Shown here: piece after piece, positions 8,302 to 16,519 of the stretch
Layout of the letters: each line of letters opens with the position of its first letter
Position numbering within the stretch: position 1 is the first letter of the stretch
Source: JAAYEV01 sp964508195
GTDB taxonomy: Bacteria > Bacillota > Clostridia > Ch29
Length of the DNA: 21,613 nucleotides
Direction: 5' to 3'
NCBI GenBank assembly: GCA_964508195.1
Contig: CAZDSH010000020.1
Location: 1-21,613 of the forward strand
Notes under the pieces: model-generated
What the model was told of the DNA's origin: nothing
What the model saw: only the letters and a program-made list of their open reading frames with translations
Databases searched by the model: none
Translations under genes and position numbers: made by a program

Positions 8302-8826
8302 CTATTCTCTAAGGTCAGGCATCGTCAGCCATCCCCTTTTAACCATCCTTTTGATCACTACCTTTTCTACGTGCCTTATCAACCTAGTAGTGATAAACTC
8401 TTCCTTTGCAATAGGGGTTACAAGAATCGTATAAAGCCCTAACCTTTTGCCGCCGAATACATCCGTAAACAATTGATCGCCTATAACTGCATACCCCGTT
8501 TGTGTGCCCCCAACAGCTTTCATCGCCTTACTGAAGGCCCTTTTACTCGGTTTAGCCGCCCTGTATACTGCAGGTATGTCTAGGGGCTTTATAAAATTCA
8601 TAACCCTACGCTTTGTATTGTTAGATATCAAGCACATTTTAAAGCCTAGGGCATCTACCTTAAAGAGCCAGTCCAAAACTCGGCGATCGGCGAATCTAGT
8701 CCCCCAGCTTACAAGGGTATTATCGATATCAATTATAAGGGCCGTTACACCCTTGTTTCGTAGTCCCCTAAGATCGATGTCGAATATAGATACAACGTAT
8801 TCATCGGGTAATAGTTTTTTTAACAT
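8302..8826 (-). CDS. yqeG: YqeG-family HAD-IIIA phosphatase
   Basis: A 174-residue haloacid-dehalogenase phosphatase. Motif I is DIDNTLV (nucleophile first Asp), motif II is ISNNT, the lysine lies in AAKPSKRAF and motif IV is GDQLFTDVFGG. The ending KRMVKRGW is typical of YqeG. In Firmicutes the gene usually sits beside yqeH and aroE; here it precedes pilB. I chose the ATG at 8824-8826, ten bases after GGAG, over the GTG at 8835, which would be only two bases from it. It lies just after the sigK terminator, so it needs its own promoter in 8836-8887 or read-through. A functional link to the pilus is not implied by its sequence. Confidence 0.92.
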   Translation of the reverse strand: MLKKLLPDEYVVSIFDIDLRGLRNKGVTALIIDIDNTLVSWGTRFADRRVLDWLFKVDALGFKMCLISNNTKRRVMNFIKPLDIPAVYRAAKPSKRAFSKAMKAVGGTQTGYAVIGDQLFTDVFGGKRLGLYTILVTPIAKEEFITTRLIRHVEKVVIKRMVKRGWLTMPDLRE

Positions 8827-8881
8827 TTTGTCCACGCTCCGGGCTGTTGTTGTCTATATATTACCACATTTTAGATGCTGA

Positions 8882-8917
8882 TAAAAATAGAACAACTGCA
8901 TGTGAGCAATTGTTCTA
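8882..8917 (-). terminator. Rho-independent terminator of sigK
   Basis: On the minus strand TAGAACAA at the sigK stop pairs with TTGTTCTA. Inside it a T-G wobble and TGC/GCA extend the stem to 12 base pairs around the loop TCACAT. TTTTTATC follows. The stem includes the sigK stop codon itself. It separates sigK from yqeG and the pilus genes. Confidence 0.9.
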
Positions 8918-9610
8918 TAAAAATTCTTTACTAAGTTTTTTTATTGCCTTTTTCTCTATCCTCGATACATAGGAACGGGAAATACCGAGCATTTGTGCTA
9001 TTTCCCGCTGAGTCTTAATAGTGCCACTTGATAGACCGTAGCGTAGCTCCAAAACTGTCTTTTCCCGTTGTTTTAACACTTTGCCCATTATCTTGTACAG
9101 TTTACTTGTCTGTAGCTTTTTTTCTACCTCGTTAAGGACCGTATCGCTATCAGTGCCTAATACATCTAACAGGGATATTTCGTTACCCTCCTTGTCTATT
9201 CCGATGGGATCTTGGAGGGAAAGCTGACTTTGTATCCTTTTGTTAGAGCGTATAGTCATAAGTATTTCGTTTTCTATACAGCGAGCGGCATAGGTTGCAA
9301 GCCTGGTACCTTTTCTACTGTCAAAGGTGGAGATAGCCTTTATAAGGCCTATAGTGCCTATTGATATAAGATCGTCCGCATCTCGACCTGTATTGCTGTA
9401 TTTTTTGGCTATGTGTGCTACTAGCCTTAGGTTCCTTTCGATCAATATGTTCTTCGCTTTTCCGTTACCCTCTTCATAGCGCAATAAATACATTTTTTCT
9501 TCTTCTTCCGTTAAAGGCTGGGGAAAGGAGGAGTTACCCATAACAAAGGAAAATAGGAATAGTGTATCTTTGAGCATAGCTATAGTGATTGTAGCTATAG
9601 CCGTAAGCAT
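8915..9610 (-). CDS. sigK: RNA polymerase sporulation sigma factor SigK (pro-SigK)
   Basis: A 231-residue mother-cell late sporulation sigma factor. Residues 1-21 are a hydrophobic pro-sequence matching the Bacillus layout (FLFSFV before a FPQPL stretch); SpoIVFB-type proteolysis is expected near S21-F22. Region 2 carries NLRLVAHIAKKYSNTGRDADDLISIGTIGLIKAI and TYAARCIENEILM; region 4 has the helix-turn-helix TQREIAQMLGISRSYVSRIEKKAIKKL. The frame is intact, so no skin element interrupts it here. The ATG lies seven bases after GGAGGTGA. Its own SigE-like promoter and terminator make it a single-gene unit, consistent with mother-cell expression. Confidence 0.96.
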   Translation of the reverse strand: MLTAIATITIAMLKDTLFLFSFVMGNSSFPQPLTEEEEKMYLLRYEEGNGKAKNILIERNLRLVAHIAKKYSNTGRDADDLISIGTIGLIKAISTFDSRKGTRLATYAARCIENEILMTIRSNKRIQSQLSLQDPIGIDKEGNEISLLDVLGTDSDTVLNEVEKKLQTSKLYKIMGKVLKQREKTVLELRYGLSSGTIKTQREIAQMLGISRSYVSRIEKKAIKKLSKEFL

Positions 9611-9644
9611 AGAATGCTCACCTCCGAAAATAGGGTCACTCTAA

Positions 9645-9673
9645 ATTATATGAACCTATACTTCGGAATGTGC
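9645..9673 (-). promoter_or_regulatory. Candidate SigE-type promoter for sigK
   Basis: On the minus strand GCACATT (9667-9673), 14 bases, then CATATAAT (9645-9652). The SigE consensus is KMATATT, 14-15 bases, CATACAHT; each box has one mismatch. Transcription would start near 9638, about 28 bases before the ATG. SigE control of sigK is established in Bacillus and Clostridia. A sigma-A reading of this stretch is poorer. Confidence 0.65.
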
Positions 9674-9704
9674 ATGTACCCCTGGTTTTTCCTAGGAAAT
9701 ATGC

Positions 9705-11375
9705 TTATATTCCTCCGAGGGCCAGTACCCTTTTGGCAATATCTTTAAAAATCGGTGCCGCAATACTGCCACCGCTTCTGCCATCTTCTGTTAACACCGT
9801 TATCACGTATTTTGGCCGGTCCCTAGGGGCATAACCGGTAAACCATGCATGGAGCACCTCATAATCGCCCGTACGCTGTCCAGTCTGGGCGGTACTGGTT
9901 TTGCCCGCGCTGCCGCCATGAGCCGGTAGTGATGCCAAAGTGCCGGTACCGCTATCTACTACCATCTCCATCATCCTTTTTAATTGTATAGCAACAAAGG
10001 ATGGAATAACCCGTCGCCCTTTCTCCGACGACGATGCAACTGATAAATCTGCGGGTTTGTCTATTAGCCTTTCTATTATTCGAGGTCGCTTATAGATACC
10101 ATTGTTTGCTATTGTATTAGTCATAACAGCTACCTGTAATGGAGTAACCATGATATCGCCCTGGCCTATGGATATATTGCACATATCTGATCTGTATAAT
10201 GTTTTATCCGAGGGTATTAACCCGGGTTGTTCTTCCAAGGGATTAACACCCTGGGGGCTACCAAAACCAAGCTGTTTTGCCATTTCCATGACCCTTTTTC
10301 CTCCGATTCTTTGCCCTATATCTATAAAATACGTATTACAAGATTTAGCGTAAGCATCGAACATATTGATATCGCCATGGCCGCCCCTATCATAGCTTGA
10401 ACATTTTATACATAGATCCCCCATTTTTACATAGCCGGGACAATGCACCTTTTCGAAGGGGTTTATTAGACCGTCCTCTAAGGCCGCCGCTACAACTACG
10501 GTTTTAAATATAGAACCTAGATTGTATTGTTGAAAGGCTTTATTGAGCAGTTCACCCCTTTGGCCGTCTAAATATTTTTCTACATTCCATTGGCCATAAT
10601 TAGGCCGGCTTGCCAGGGCAGCTATTTTACCTGTTTCCACGTCTAATACCACCACTGCGCCTTCTATTTTGTGTTCATCCATTAGTTCTTCCACAACCTT
10701 TTGGATGTGATAATCTATAGTAAGTTGTATATGCCCGCCTTCGCTTCCATGGCCTGCATTTATGAGTTTATATCCGAGGCCTGGTATAAGCCTCTTATAA
10801 CCGTCCACCATTGCAGCGACTGTAGTTTCTTTGTCCCCTGAAAGGTGATCCTCGTATAGCCGTTCTAATCCTGAACGCCCTACATTATCACTTTTGTCTA
10901 TGTATCCGATAAGGTGCCTTGCTACATTTTCTTCATCGTACCTCTTTAAAGTATCTATAATCATTAAGCCTTTAAAATTAGCAATATCCGCTTTATCGAC
11001 TTCATTTCCCAAAGGCAGTATGTAAGGCGAAGTAGTTTCTTCGAGCCTTTTAAGTGCATCGTTATGTCCCGAGGACGTGAGCTTTGATATAACGGCCGCC
11101 GCTTCTTCTTTACATTCAATTAATTTAGGGAACACTATGATATTTTTTATCCTTTTCCTGCCCGTTAGCGGTATCATATTGATATCATAAAACTGCCCCC
11201 TTGAGATATGAAGGGGCAGATTTAGCATACGTTGTTTTATAGCTTCCTGGGAATAATTTTTACCTCGAATCATCTGTATATGGAAAAGGCGTATTATGAG
11301 CATAAGCATCAGTATTAATACTATTAAGCCAAAAAATAAGGCCCTTGGACGAACGCATTTATTTATTCCAGTCAT
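9705..11375 (-). CDS. Class B penicillin-binding protein (FtsI/SpoVD/PBP2-like transpeptidase)
   Basis: A peptidoglycan transpeptidase of about 556 residues. Numbering from the upstream GTG (11381): membrane anchor about 14-32, dimerisation domain about 40-200, transpeptidase domain about 235-555 with SIFK (S290, K293), SCN (347-349) and KTS (494-496) in place of the usual KTG. I prefer ATG 11375 (nine bases after GGAG) to GTG 11381 (three bases). It lies between the U32 gene and sigK. The position beside sigK suggests a sporulation or cortex role such as SpoVD, but the sequence alone does not separate this from a vegetative division or elongation PBP. No C-terminal PASTA domains are present. 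Its SD lies in a hairpin (separate entry). Confidence 0.92.
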   Translation of the reverse strand: MTGINKCVRPRALFFGLIVLILMLMLIIRLFHIQMIRGKNYSQEAIKQRMLNLPLHISRGQFYDINMIPLTGRKRIKNIIVFPKLIECKEEAAAVISKLTSSGHNDALKRLEETTSPYILPLGNEVDKADIANFKGLMIIDTLKRYDEENVARHLIGYIDKSDNVGRSGLERLYEDHLSGDKETTVAAMVDGYKRLIPGLGYKLINAGHGSEGGHIQLTIDYHIQKVVEELMDEHKIEGAVVVLDVETGKIAALASRPNYGQWNVEKYLDGQRGELLNKAFQQYNLGSIFKTVVVAAALEDGLINPFEKVHCPGYVKMGDLCIKCSSYDRGGHGDINMFDAYAKSCNTYFIDIGQRIGGKRVMEMAKQLGFGSPQGVNPLEEQPGLIPSDKTLYRSDMCNISIGQGDIMVTPLQVAVMTNTIANNGIYKRPRIIERLIDKPADLSVASSSEKGRRVIPSFVAIQLKRMMEMVVDSGTGTLASLPAHGGSAGKTSTAQTGQRTGDYEVLHAWFTGYAPRDRPKYVITVLTEDGRSGGSIAAPIFKDIAKRVLALGGI

Positions 11376-11384
11376 TTTCACACT

Positions 11385-11426
11385 CTCCGGTAGGGGTTCA
11401 TCCTAATATTATTGCCCATACCGGAG
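11385..11426 (-). promoter_or_regulatory. Hairpin sequestering the PBP ribosome binding site
   Basis: On the minus strand CTCCGGTA (11419-11426) is perfectly complementary to TACCGGAG (11385-11392). After one mismatch GGG/CCC adds three pairs, leaving an 18-base loop. The 3' arm contains GGAG, the SD of the PBP gene. The 5' arm starts 11 bases after the U32 stop, so ribosomes ending U32 translation would melt the stem. This fits translational coupling; a regulatory switch is also possible. No T run follows, so it is not a standard terminator. Confidence 0.65.
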
Positions 11427-11437
11427 GGTTTATTCAT

Positions 11438-12670
11438 CTAACGAGTTCTGGGTCTTCTCAACATGTCCCCGGGGTTTACCCTTTTATCAACGGGCATTGT
11501 TATTACCTGCTGTGGGTGGGGTGCAGATTCTACATAATCCCCCTTTTCATCCTTCATCCATTTTATCCTTTGAACGAAGGTCTCCCTACCCGGCCCCATT
11601 ATCTCTATATCGTCGCCGACGAACATGCGATTCCTTTGTTCGACGGTAGCGACACCTTCCTTAGCATCGTATTCAAGTATAAAACCTACGAAATCATAGT
11701 CCCTTATATAGCTACTCTTTTCGTAAATTTGTGTATTTTTGTCGGCCTTTCCTAAATAAAAGCCCGTTGTGAATTCCCTATGACTTGCTTTAGATACCTC
11801 CTCTGTCCATTTATGCTTTTCGGATAAATAACTCCCCTGATCACGGTACCATGTGTCTATAGCTTCGCGGTATGCTTTCACAACCGTAGCTACGTAGTAT
11901 ACACTTTTCATCCTGCCTTCTATTTTCAGGCTGGAAAGGCCGGTTCCGAGGAGCTCGGGTATATGTTCGATCATGCACAGATCCTTGGAGTTCATTATAA
12001 AGGTACCCCCTTCGTCCTCATATACCGGATAATACTGTCCCGGCCTTTTTTCTTCCATAAGATAATACTTCCATCGGCAGGGATGGGCGCAGTCACCTAG
12101 ATTGGAGTCCCTATCGGCCATATAATTGCTAAGTAAACACCTACCGGAATAGGAAATACACATAGCACCATGGACAAAGGCTTCCAGTTTGAGGGTATCG
12201 GGTGTATTTACCCTTATCTCCTTTATCTCCCTAAGGGATAGCTCCCTTGCCAGTATTATCCGCTTTGCACCTAACTCATGCCAGAAATTTGCACTTAACG
12301 AGTTAACCGTATTCGCCTGGGTGCTTACATGTATCTCCATGCTAGGTAATACTTTTCTTATCAATTGAAACACCCCGGGATCAGAAACTATCATACCGTG
12401 TACCCCGGTGCCTGCAGCTCTTTTCAAAAAATCTTCTAACCCCCTTAGATGGTCATTATGGGGTATTATATTAACGGTAAGATAACCCCTTGCACCCCTT
12501 GAGCGAATAAAATCCATGCCCTCCTTCATATCCTCCAGGGTTAGATTCCCCGCCCCTGCCCTGAGCCCGAACCTTTGCCCCGCAAAGTATACGGCATCGG
12601 CGCCGTAAATAAGGGCTGTCTTTAGCTTTTCTAGGTTCCCCGCCGGTGCCAAAAGTTCAATTTTATTCAT
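11438..12670 (-). CDS. U32-family protein (TrhP/RlhA-like RNA hydroxylation protein)
   Basis: A 410-residue member of peptidase family U32. It begins with the family's ELLAPAGNLEKLKTAL and GADAVYFAGQRFGLRA and has the U32 signature EAFVHGAMCISYSGRC followed by CAHPC. C171, C178, C194 and C198 are the expected iron-sulfur ligands. Despite the name, characterised relatives work in RNA modification (TrhP for 5-hydroxyuridine in tRNA, RlhA for 23S rRNA). The C-terminus (about 320-410) is the short beta-barrel-like extension of this subgroup. The ATG follows AGGAGG by ten bases. Transcription probably starts in the gap after the mltG terminator (a TATAAT at 12722-12727 has no good -35) and continues into the PBP gene. 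Confidence 0.92.
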   Translation of the reverse strand: MNKIELLAPAGNLEKLKTALIYGADAVYFAGQRFGLRAGAGNLTLEDMKEGMDFIRSRGARGYLTVNIIPHNDHLRGLEDFLKRAAGTGVHGMIVSDPGVFQLIRKVLPSMEIHVSTQANTVNSLSANFWHELGAKRIILARELSLREIKEIRVNTPDTLKLEAFVHGAMCISYSGRCLLSNYMADRDSNLGDCAHPCRWKYYLMEEKRPGQYYPVYEDEGGTFIMNSKDLCMIEHIPELLGTGLSSLKIEGRMKSVYYVATVVKAYREAIDTWYRDQGSYLSEKHKWTEEVSKASHREFTTGFYLGKADKNTQIYEKSSYIRDYDFVGFILEYDAKEGVATVEQRNRMFVGDDIEIMGPGRETFVQRIKWMKDEKGDYVESAPHPQQVITMPVDKRVNPGDMLRRPRTR

Positions 12671-12759
12671 ACCGCCCTCGCCTCCTAAGTACTCATTGAT
12701 ACTTCGTTTTTCGCTATCTATTATTATAGTACGCAGCCTTGTTTATCGCATCCCTTTTT

Positions 12760-12792
12760 CAAAAATAATAGGCGGTATGTCTACCACCTACT
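12760..12792 (-). terminator. Rho-independent terminator of mltG
   Basis: On the minus strand TAGGTGGT pairs with ACCGCCTA (one T-G wobble) around the loop AGACAT, with two weaker outer pairs, followed by ATTTTTG. It lies about 35 bases past the mltG stop and separates mltG from the U32 gene. Confidence 0.8.
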
Positions 12793-12823
12793 GTTTTAGT
12801 ATTTATAAAGTGTATTCCAATTG

Positions 12824-13870
12824 CTATCTATATTTTGCCTTATCCCTTAGAAAATCGTCATAATTACTGCTAAACACGTTAGTGCCCTTACCCGTAGCCT
12901 GAAAGTACAAATAATCGCTGTCCGCGGGTTCCATAGCCGCCCTGAGGGCGTCTTTACCCGGGGAAGCTATAGGCCCTAGGGGAAGACCTGGTTCTATATA
13001 AGTGTTGTACGGGGACTCTATCTGCGTATCTTTGTTTGAAAGTCTGGGCTTTCTCGTTTCTAGCACGTATAATACCGTAGCGCAGGAACGTAGGTGCATA
13101 TTTATCTTTAACCGGTTATGGAACACCGAGGACACAAGGGGAAGCTCCTCCGGGGTTCCTGCCTCCCTTTCGATTACCGATGCTAAAATGACTACCTCAT
13201 CCATTGTCATATCGCCCTTTTTCAAATCTAAGAGCCCTACATCCCGGGCTACTTCCCCAAACCTGCCGAGCATCCTGGCTATGATGGAATTTGCCGTTTC
13301 CCCGACAAATACTTCGTAGGTATCGGGGAAAAGGTAACCCTCCAGCCGGTTCTTCCTTGCAGGTATATCCTTTATAAAGTCGTAAGGAAAGTCCCCTTCC
13401 TCAACTTCCCTTAGGAACTCTTCCCTGTCTGCTATACCCTTTTCGTGTAGCAACTCCGCTATTTGACGCAGTTCATAGCCCTCGGGTATGGTAAACCTCA
13501 CCGTTTCTTTGTATACACTGCCCTTAGTAAGGTCTTCCATTATACTTTCCAAGTCTGACCCTATGTTAAGGTTATAAAGCCCCGCTTTGTAGCTGTCCCC
13601 ATAACCATGGAGCCTTGTAGCAATCCTGAAGGCCAATTCGCTACGGATTATTCCTTGGTCTACGAGGATTTTGCCTATTTGTGAAACAGTACTACCCGTA
13701 GGTATGTCTATCTGTACCGTCGCCGGCGCCCCCGCTGGTATCGTCATCGGACGGAATAGTCGCATGTACTGCGAAATCCCAATAAATAATACCAACACCA
13801 ATATGGTTATGTATATCGTTGTCCTTTTTCGCCTTATACCGACACGTGCCTTTGTAGCCGAATCCTTCAT
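12824..13870 (-). CDS. mltG: MltG/YceG endolytic transglycosylase
   Basis: A 348-residue membrane-anchored protein that cuts nascent glycan strands. A basic N-terminus is followed by one membrane helix near residues 19-36, a LysM-like domain (about 55-120: DIPTGSTVSQIGKILVDQGII) and the catalytic domain with LEGYLFPDTYEV, ASVIEREAG (the catalytic Glu is the first E), SPYNTYIEPGLPLGPIASPG and a C-terminal YLYF. The LRSCATVLY element is the usual Firmicutes variant of LQSDPTV. The start ATG 13868-13870 follows a G-rich SD; an upstream GTG (13879) lies inside it. It has its own promoter and terminator, a single-gene unit. Confidence 0.95.
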   Translation of the reverse strand: MKDSATKARVGIRRKRTTIYITILVLVLFIGISQYMRLFRPMTIPAGAPATVQIDIPTGSTVSQIGKILVDQGIIRSELAFRIATRLHGYGDSYKAGLYNLNIGSDLESIMEDLTKGSVYKETVRFTIPEGYELRQIAELLHEKGIADREEFLREVEEGDFPYDFIKDIPARKNRLEGYLFPDTYEVFVGETANSIIARMLGRFGEVARDVGLLDLKKGDMTMDEVVILASVIEREAGTPEELPLVSSVFHNRLKINMHLRSCATVLYVLETRKPRLSNKDTQIESPYNTYIEPGLPLGPIASPGKDALRAAMEPADSDYLYFQATGKGTNVFSSNYDDFLRDKAKYR

Positions 13871-13914
13871 GCCCCCCACCCTCTCATCTATACCGATATT
13901 AGTTTTTATATATA

Positions 13915-13943
13915 ATTATATCTTTTTCACCAGGGTTTTACAA
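13915..13943 (-). promoter_or_regulatory. Sigma-A promoter of mltG
   Basis: On the minus strand TTGTAA (13938-13943), a 17-base spacer, then TATAAT (13915-13920). The -10 is perfect and the -35 matches four of six. Transcription would start near 13908 and leave a leader of about 38 bases. Confidence 0.65.
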
Positions 13944-14015
13944 TAACCCGGCGACGGCGGGTTCGCAATCGGATAAGCCCCTTTATGTTGTTTCAAACCT
14001 TCAGGCTTAAATATA

Positions 14016-14570
14016 TTAATCCGCTATTAAATAAGTATCTAGGAATCCCTGCATATCATCCTTTGCATCATTATATATGCCTTGGGCTTTTAGCGCGTCT
14101 TCTTCCTTTATTTCATCCCCTTCACATTTTTTTATCGCCAAAATATACTCCAATTCCTTTATACGATAGTTTTGGAACCTTAGGGTCCCTTCGATTATAT
14201 TTGGCAAGTTATGAAACCCAAGGTTTTGCATTTCCCAACCGGTATTCCCAACCTGTTCCAATACATCATCGGGTAGTTTACCCTTACTGTGTTCCGTAAG
14301 GCTCCTAAAGCTATCAAGGCTCTCCCTTATTTGGTTAACCCTGTACAGAGACTGATCGAAGGAGAAGGCTTCCTCAATGGTCTCACCCTGTAGATTCGTT
14401 TCATCGAATGTATTTTCGGGTATTTCAAACGCTGTTTTATTAGTGGCCCCTTTATTATTCGGGGTTTGGTCCTTCGCGGTACAACCTGCTAATAAACCAA
14501 GGGATAAAAAGAGTACAAACACCGATAAAGTAATCATAGGTTTTTTAGTTAGCGTTTTGTTATGCACCAA
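14016..14570 (-). CDS. Lipoprotein of unknown function
   Basis: A protein of about 184 residues with a lipoprotein signal peptide: basic LTKKP, hydrophobic core SVFVLFLSLG and lipobox LLAGC, to be lipidated on the Cys and anchored on the outer face of the membrane. The mature part begins with a low-complexity Asn/Thr/Lys linker, then an acidic, mostly helical domain without cysteines except one near the end. I do not recognise the family. AGAGG precedes two possible starts, TTG at 14570 and GTG at 14567; the GTG at 14576 is within the SD. No clear promoter or terminator; about 125 bases separate it from the ATPase gene upstream. Confidence 0.8.
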   Translation of the reverse strand: MVHNKTLTKKPMITLSVFVLFLSLGLLAGCTAKDQTPNNKGATNKTAFEIPENTFDETNLQGETIEEAFSFDQSLYRVNQIRESLDSFRSLTEHSKGKLPDDVLEQVGNTGWEMQNLGFHNLPNIIEGTLRFQNYRIKELEYILAIKKCEGDEIKEEDALKAQGIYNDAKDDMQGFLDTYLIAD

Positions 14571-14694
14571 TATCACCTCTTGTATATTCTGACCATAATA
14601 GGAATAAAAATGTTCCCCTATCTTAATTTTTATCCGTTAAAAGTACTGCTAACCCATCATTCCTTTAGCAATATCAATGGTGTTTTGCCTCCCC

Positions 14695-15870
14695 TTATCC
14701 ATCCTTAACGTCGCCGAACCTTATTTTTAACTTTTCCTCCTCGAATTTTGCCTTCTTAACCGATAGCGTTGTAAGGGTTCTGGGAAGGGTTATATGCCTT
14801 TTGATGCTTCCGATTTTTATTATAAGTTCATCATTTTTCTGGTTTAATGATAGATCCCCTTTGTCCACAAAGGGCATCTTAATTGTCATAATATAGTCTT
14901 CTCCGTCTTTAGAAACTTCTTGGGTTTTTCCCTTATATTTAATTTCGGTGGGATCCTCCCCTTTAAACATTTCTGTAGCCATCCTATTTAGCATAGGTAT
15001 ACCTATTACCTCGTTTTCGAAAAACGGCACGTAATAGATAGGTATCGGCATAAACCTTTCGACGATCTCTTTTTTGTATTCTTTGTGGATATCCCTCCAT
15101 AGCTTAAAGTGCCCGTCGGTTACGCTGTCGGGTATAATTTTATTTACTATTATCGCATCTATATTAAAATCATAAATGTTAAGATAAGTAAAACTCCTCT
15201 GCGCCTCTTTGATCACCATTTTTTCAGGATTGATAACAATTCTGATACTAGTGGTACTCCTATCAGAGAACACCTTTTTCATCCCATCAAGTTGGTAATA
15301 TATATTATCTATTTCATCGAGTACCTGCTCCGAAGGCATCGGTAATTTGAACAAAGATTCTACAAGGGGTCCCGTGGCCTTCAGCACTTTCTTTTTCACG
15401 GGGAAAAGTTTTTCTATCCACCATCTTAGCATCTCGGGAAAACTTAGAAATGCTAAGGTTTCCCCCGTCGGTGCACAATCAACAATGATCACATCGAATT
15501 TGCCTTCCCTGTAATGTCTTAAAATTTCAAGGAGGCTTAACAGATCCGCCATCCCGGGAAACATGGTAAGTTCCTCTGTGGATATATCCTTAATGGCCTT
15601 CGATGTAAAGAGTTTTGTCAGATATTTTTGTACCTTCCCCCACCCTTCTTCTGTCTCGTGCATAACATCTATTTCCTGGGCCCATAGGTTATCCTTTATC
15701 CTTGTAGCCTTATAGGTTAGGTCCATATCCAAAGAATCCCCGAGGCTGTGGGCCATATCGGTACTGATAACGAGGGTTTTATTGCCCGTCTTTGCACTTT
15801 GCAGCGCTGTTGCCGCTGCTACGCTAGTCTTACCTACGCCGCCCTTTCCGGTATACAATATAATTTTCAT
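14695..15870 (-). CDS. Get3/ArsA-family ATPase with C-terminal HSP20-like domain
   Basis: A 391-residue P-loop ATPase of the ArsA/Get3 family. It has the deviant Walker A loop GKGGVGKT (8-15), switch I STDMAHSLGDS (D38; most relatives have DPAH) and switch II VDCAPTGET (from D131). The ATPase part ends near residue 300; from about 310 an alpha-crystallin-like domain follows (DYIMTIKMPFVDKGDLSL and DELIIKIGSIKRHITLP), known in bacterial ArsA-like proteins. The metal-binding cysteine triad of arsenite pumps and the CxxC of eukaryotic Get3 are absent, so arsenite export is unlikely. No arsB or tail-anchored client is nearby. The ATG follows GGGGAGG. It is downstream of a MarR gene but separated by a terminator. 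Confidence 0.9.
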   Translation of the reverse strand: MKIILYTGKGGVGKTSVAAATALQSAKTGNKTLVISTDMAHSLGDSLDMDLTYKATRIKDNLWAQEIDVMHETEEGWGKVQKYLTKLFTSKAIKDISTEELTMFPGMADLLSLLEILRHYREGKFDVIIVDCAPTGETLAFLSFPEMLRWWIEKLFPVKKKVLKATGPLVESLFKLPMPSEQVLDEIDNIYYQLDGMKKVFSDRSTTSIRIVINPEKMVIKEAQRSFTYLNIYDFNIDAIIVNKIIPDSVTDGHFKLWRDIHKEYKKEIVERFMPIPIYYVPFFENEVIGIPMLNRMATEMFKGEDPTEIKYKGKTQEVSKDGEDYIMTIKMPFVDKGDLSLNQKNDELIIKIGSIKRHITLPRTLTTLSVKKAKFEEEKLKIRFGDVKDG

Positions 15871-15945
15871 TATCCTGCCTCCCCTTTATTTATACGTTCA
15901 AGTATTACGTATATTGTATATTACGCCATACGAAGTATCGGGCTT

Positions 15946-15987
15946 AGAAAAATGCCCGCTCATATTATGCCACACGTTAAACGGGCA
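15946..15987 (-). terminator. Rho-independent terminator of the marR-type gene
   Basis: On the minus strand, directly after the MarR stop, TGCCCGT pairs with GCGGGCA (one wobble) across a 21-base loop and is followed by TTTTTC. The loop is long for a terminator, but position and T run fit. Confidence 0.7.
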
Positions 15988-15988
15988 A

Positions 15989-16474
15989 TTATTCTATATG
16001 GATTTTCTTCAGACTTGGGCCGCCTTTTTCGGTAACAGTCCCGCCCATTATTTCATCCTGTAGATTATTGATTATTTTATGTGCAATATTTAGCAAGAAC
16101 TGTTTTTCTTCCCGGGTAAGGCTACGAAACACTACCTTTGCATATTTAGCAAGTAAGCCTTTAAAGTCCCTAACAAACTCTTCACCTTTTTCGGTAAGGG
16201 CTATCATAACAATCCTCCTATCCCTTTCACTTCTTTCCCTTGATATATATCCCTTCTTTACAAGTCTATCAGCAATACCTGTGGCGGTACTTGTAGGTGA
16301 ATTAATGTATTCCGCCAGTTCTGTCATCGTCGCCTGCTTATTCCTACCAAGAAACAACAGGGAGAAAATTTCGGTCTTAGAGAGCTTTAGATCCATATCA
16401 AGCCATTCCGCTGAAAAGAAAAGTTTTTTAGCATCACCCATCAACATACTCAATATATTCTCCACTTCAAACAT
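15989..16474 (-). CDS. MarR-family transcriptional regulator
   Basis: A 161-residue winged helix-turn-helix repressor or activator of the MarR family. The HTH is around MTELAEYINSPTSTATGIADRLVKKG and the wing is RERSERDRRIVMIALTEKGEE, the family's DRR signature. N- and C-terminal helices form the dimer interface. I chose the ATG at 16472-16474, which follows GGAGG by eight bases; the ATG at 16489 overlaps that SD. A perfect sigma-A promoter precedes it. The ligand and targets are unknown; the Get3/ArsA-like gene downstream is a possible target by proximity only. Confidence 0.93.
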   Translation of the reverse strand: MFEVENILSMLMGDAKKLFFSAEWLDMDLKLSKTEIFSLLFLGRNKQATMTELAEYINSPTSTATGIADRLVKKGYISRERSERDRRIVMIALTEKGEEFVRDFKGLLAKYAKVVFRSLTREEKQFLLNIAHKIINNLQDEIMGGTVTEKGGPSLKKIHIE

Positions 16475-16519
16475 CGTTTCGTCCTCCATATATTCCGGTA
16501 CTCGTATTATACTGATACC

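Noticed and set aside
9686..9699. Palindrome TTTCCTAGGAAA after the PBP gene
   Set aside because: No loop and no T run, so not a terminator; overlaps the region upstream of the sigK promoter without a clear role.
14644..14704. Tiny ORF MDKGRQNTIDIAKGMMG overlapping the end of the ArsA-like gene
   Set aside because: Only 17 codons, no separate SD and no recognisable family; could be a truncated gene start but not supportable.
15900..15945. TATACAAT upstream of the ArsA-like gene as a SigE -10
   Set aside because: The box at the expected -35 distance matches poorly (CGATACT at 13 bases), and direct repeats in this AT-rich stretch make chance matches likely.
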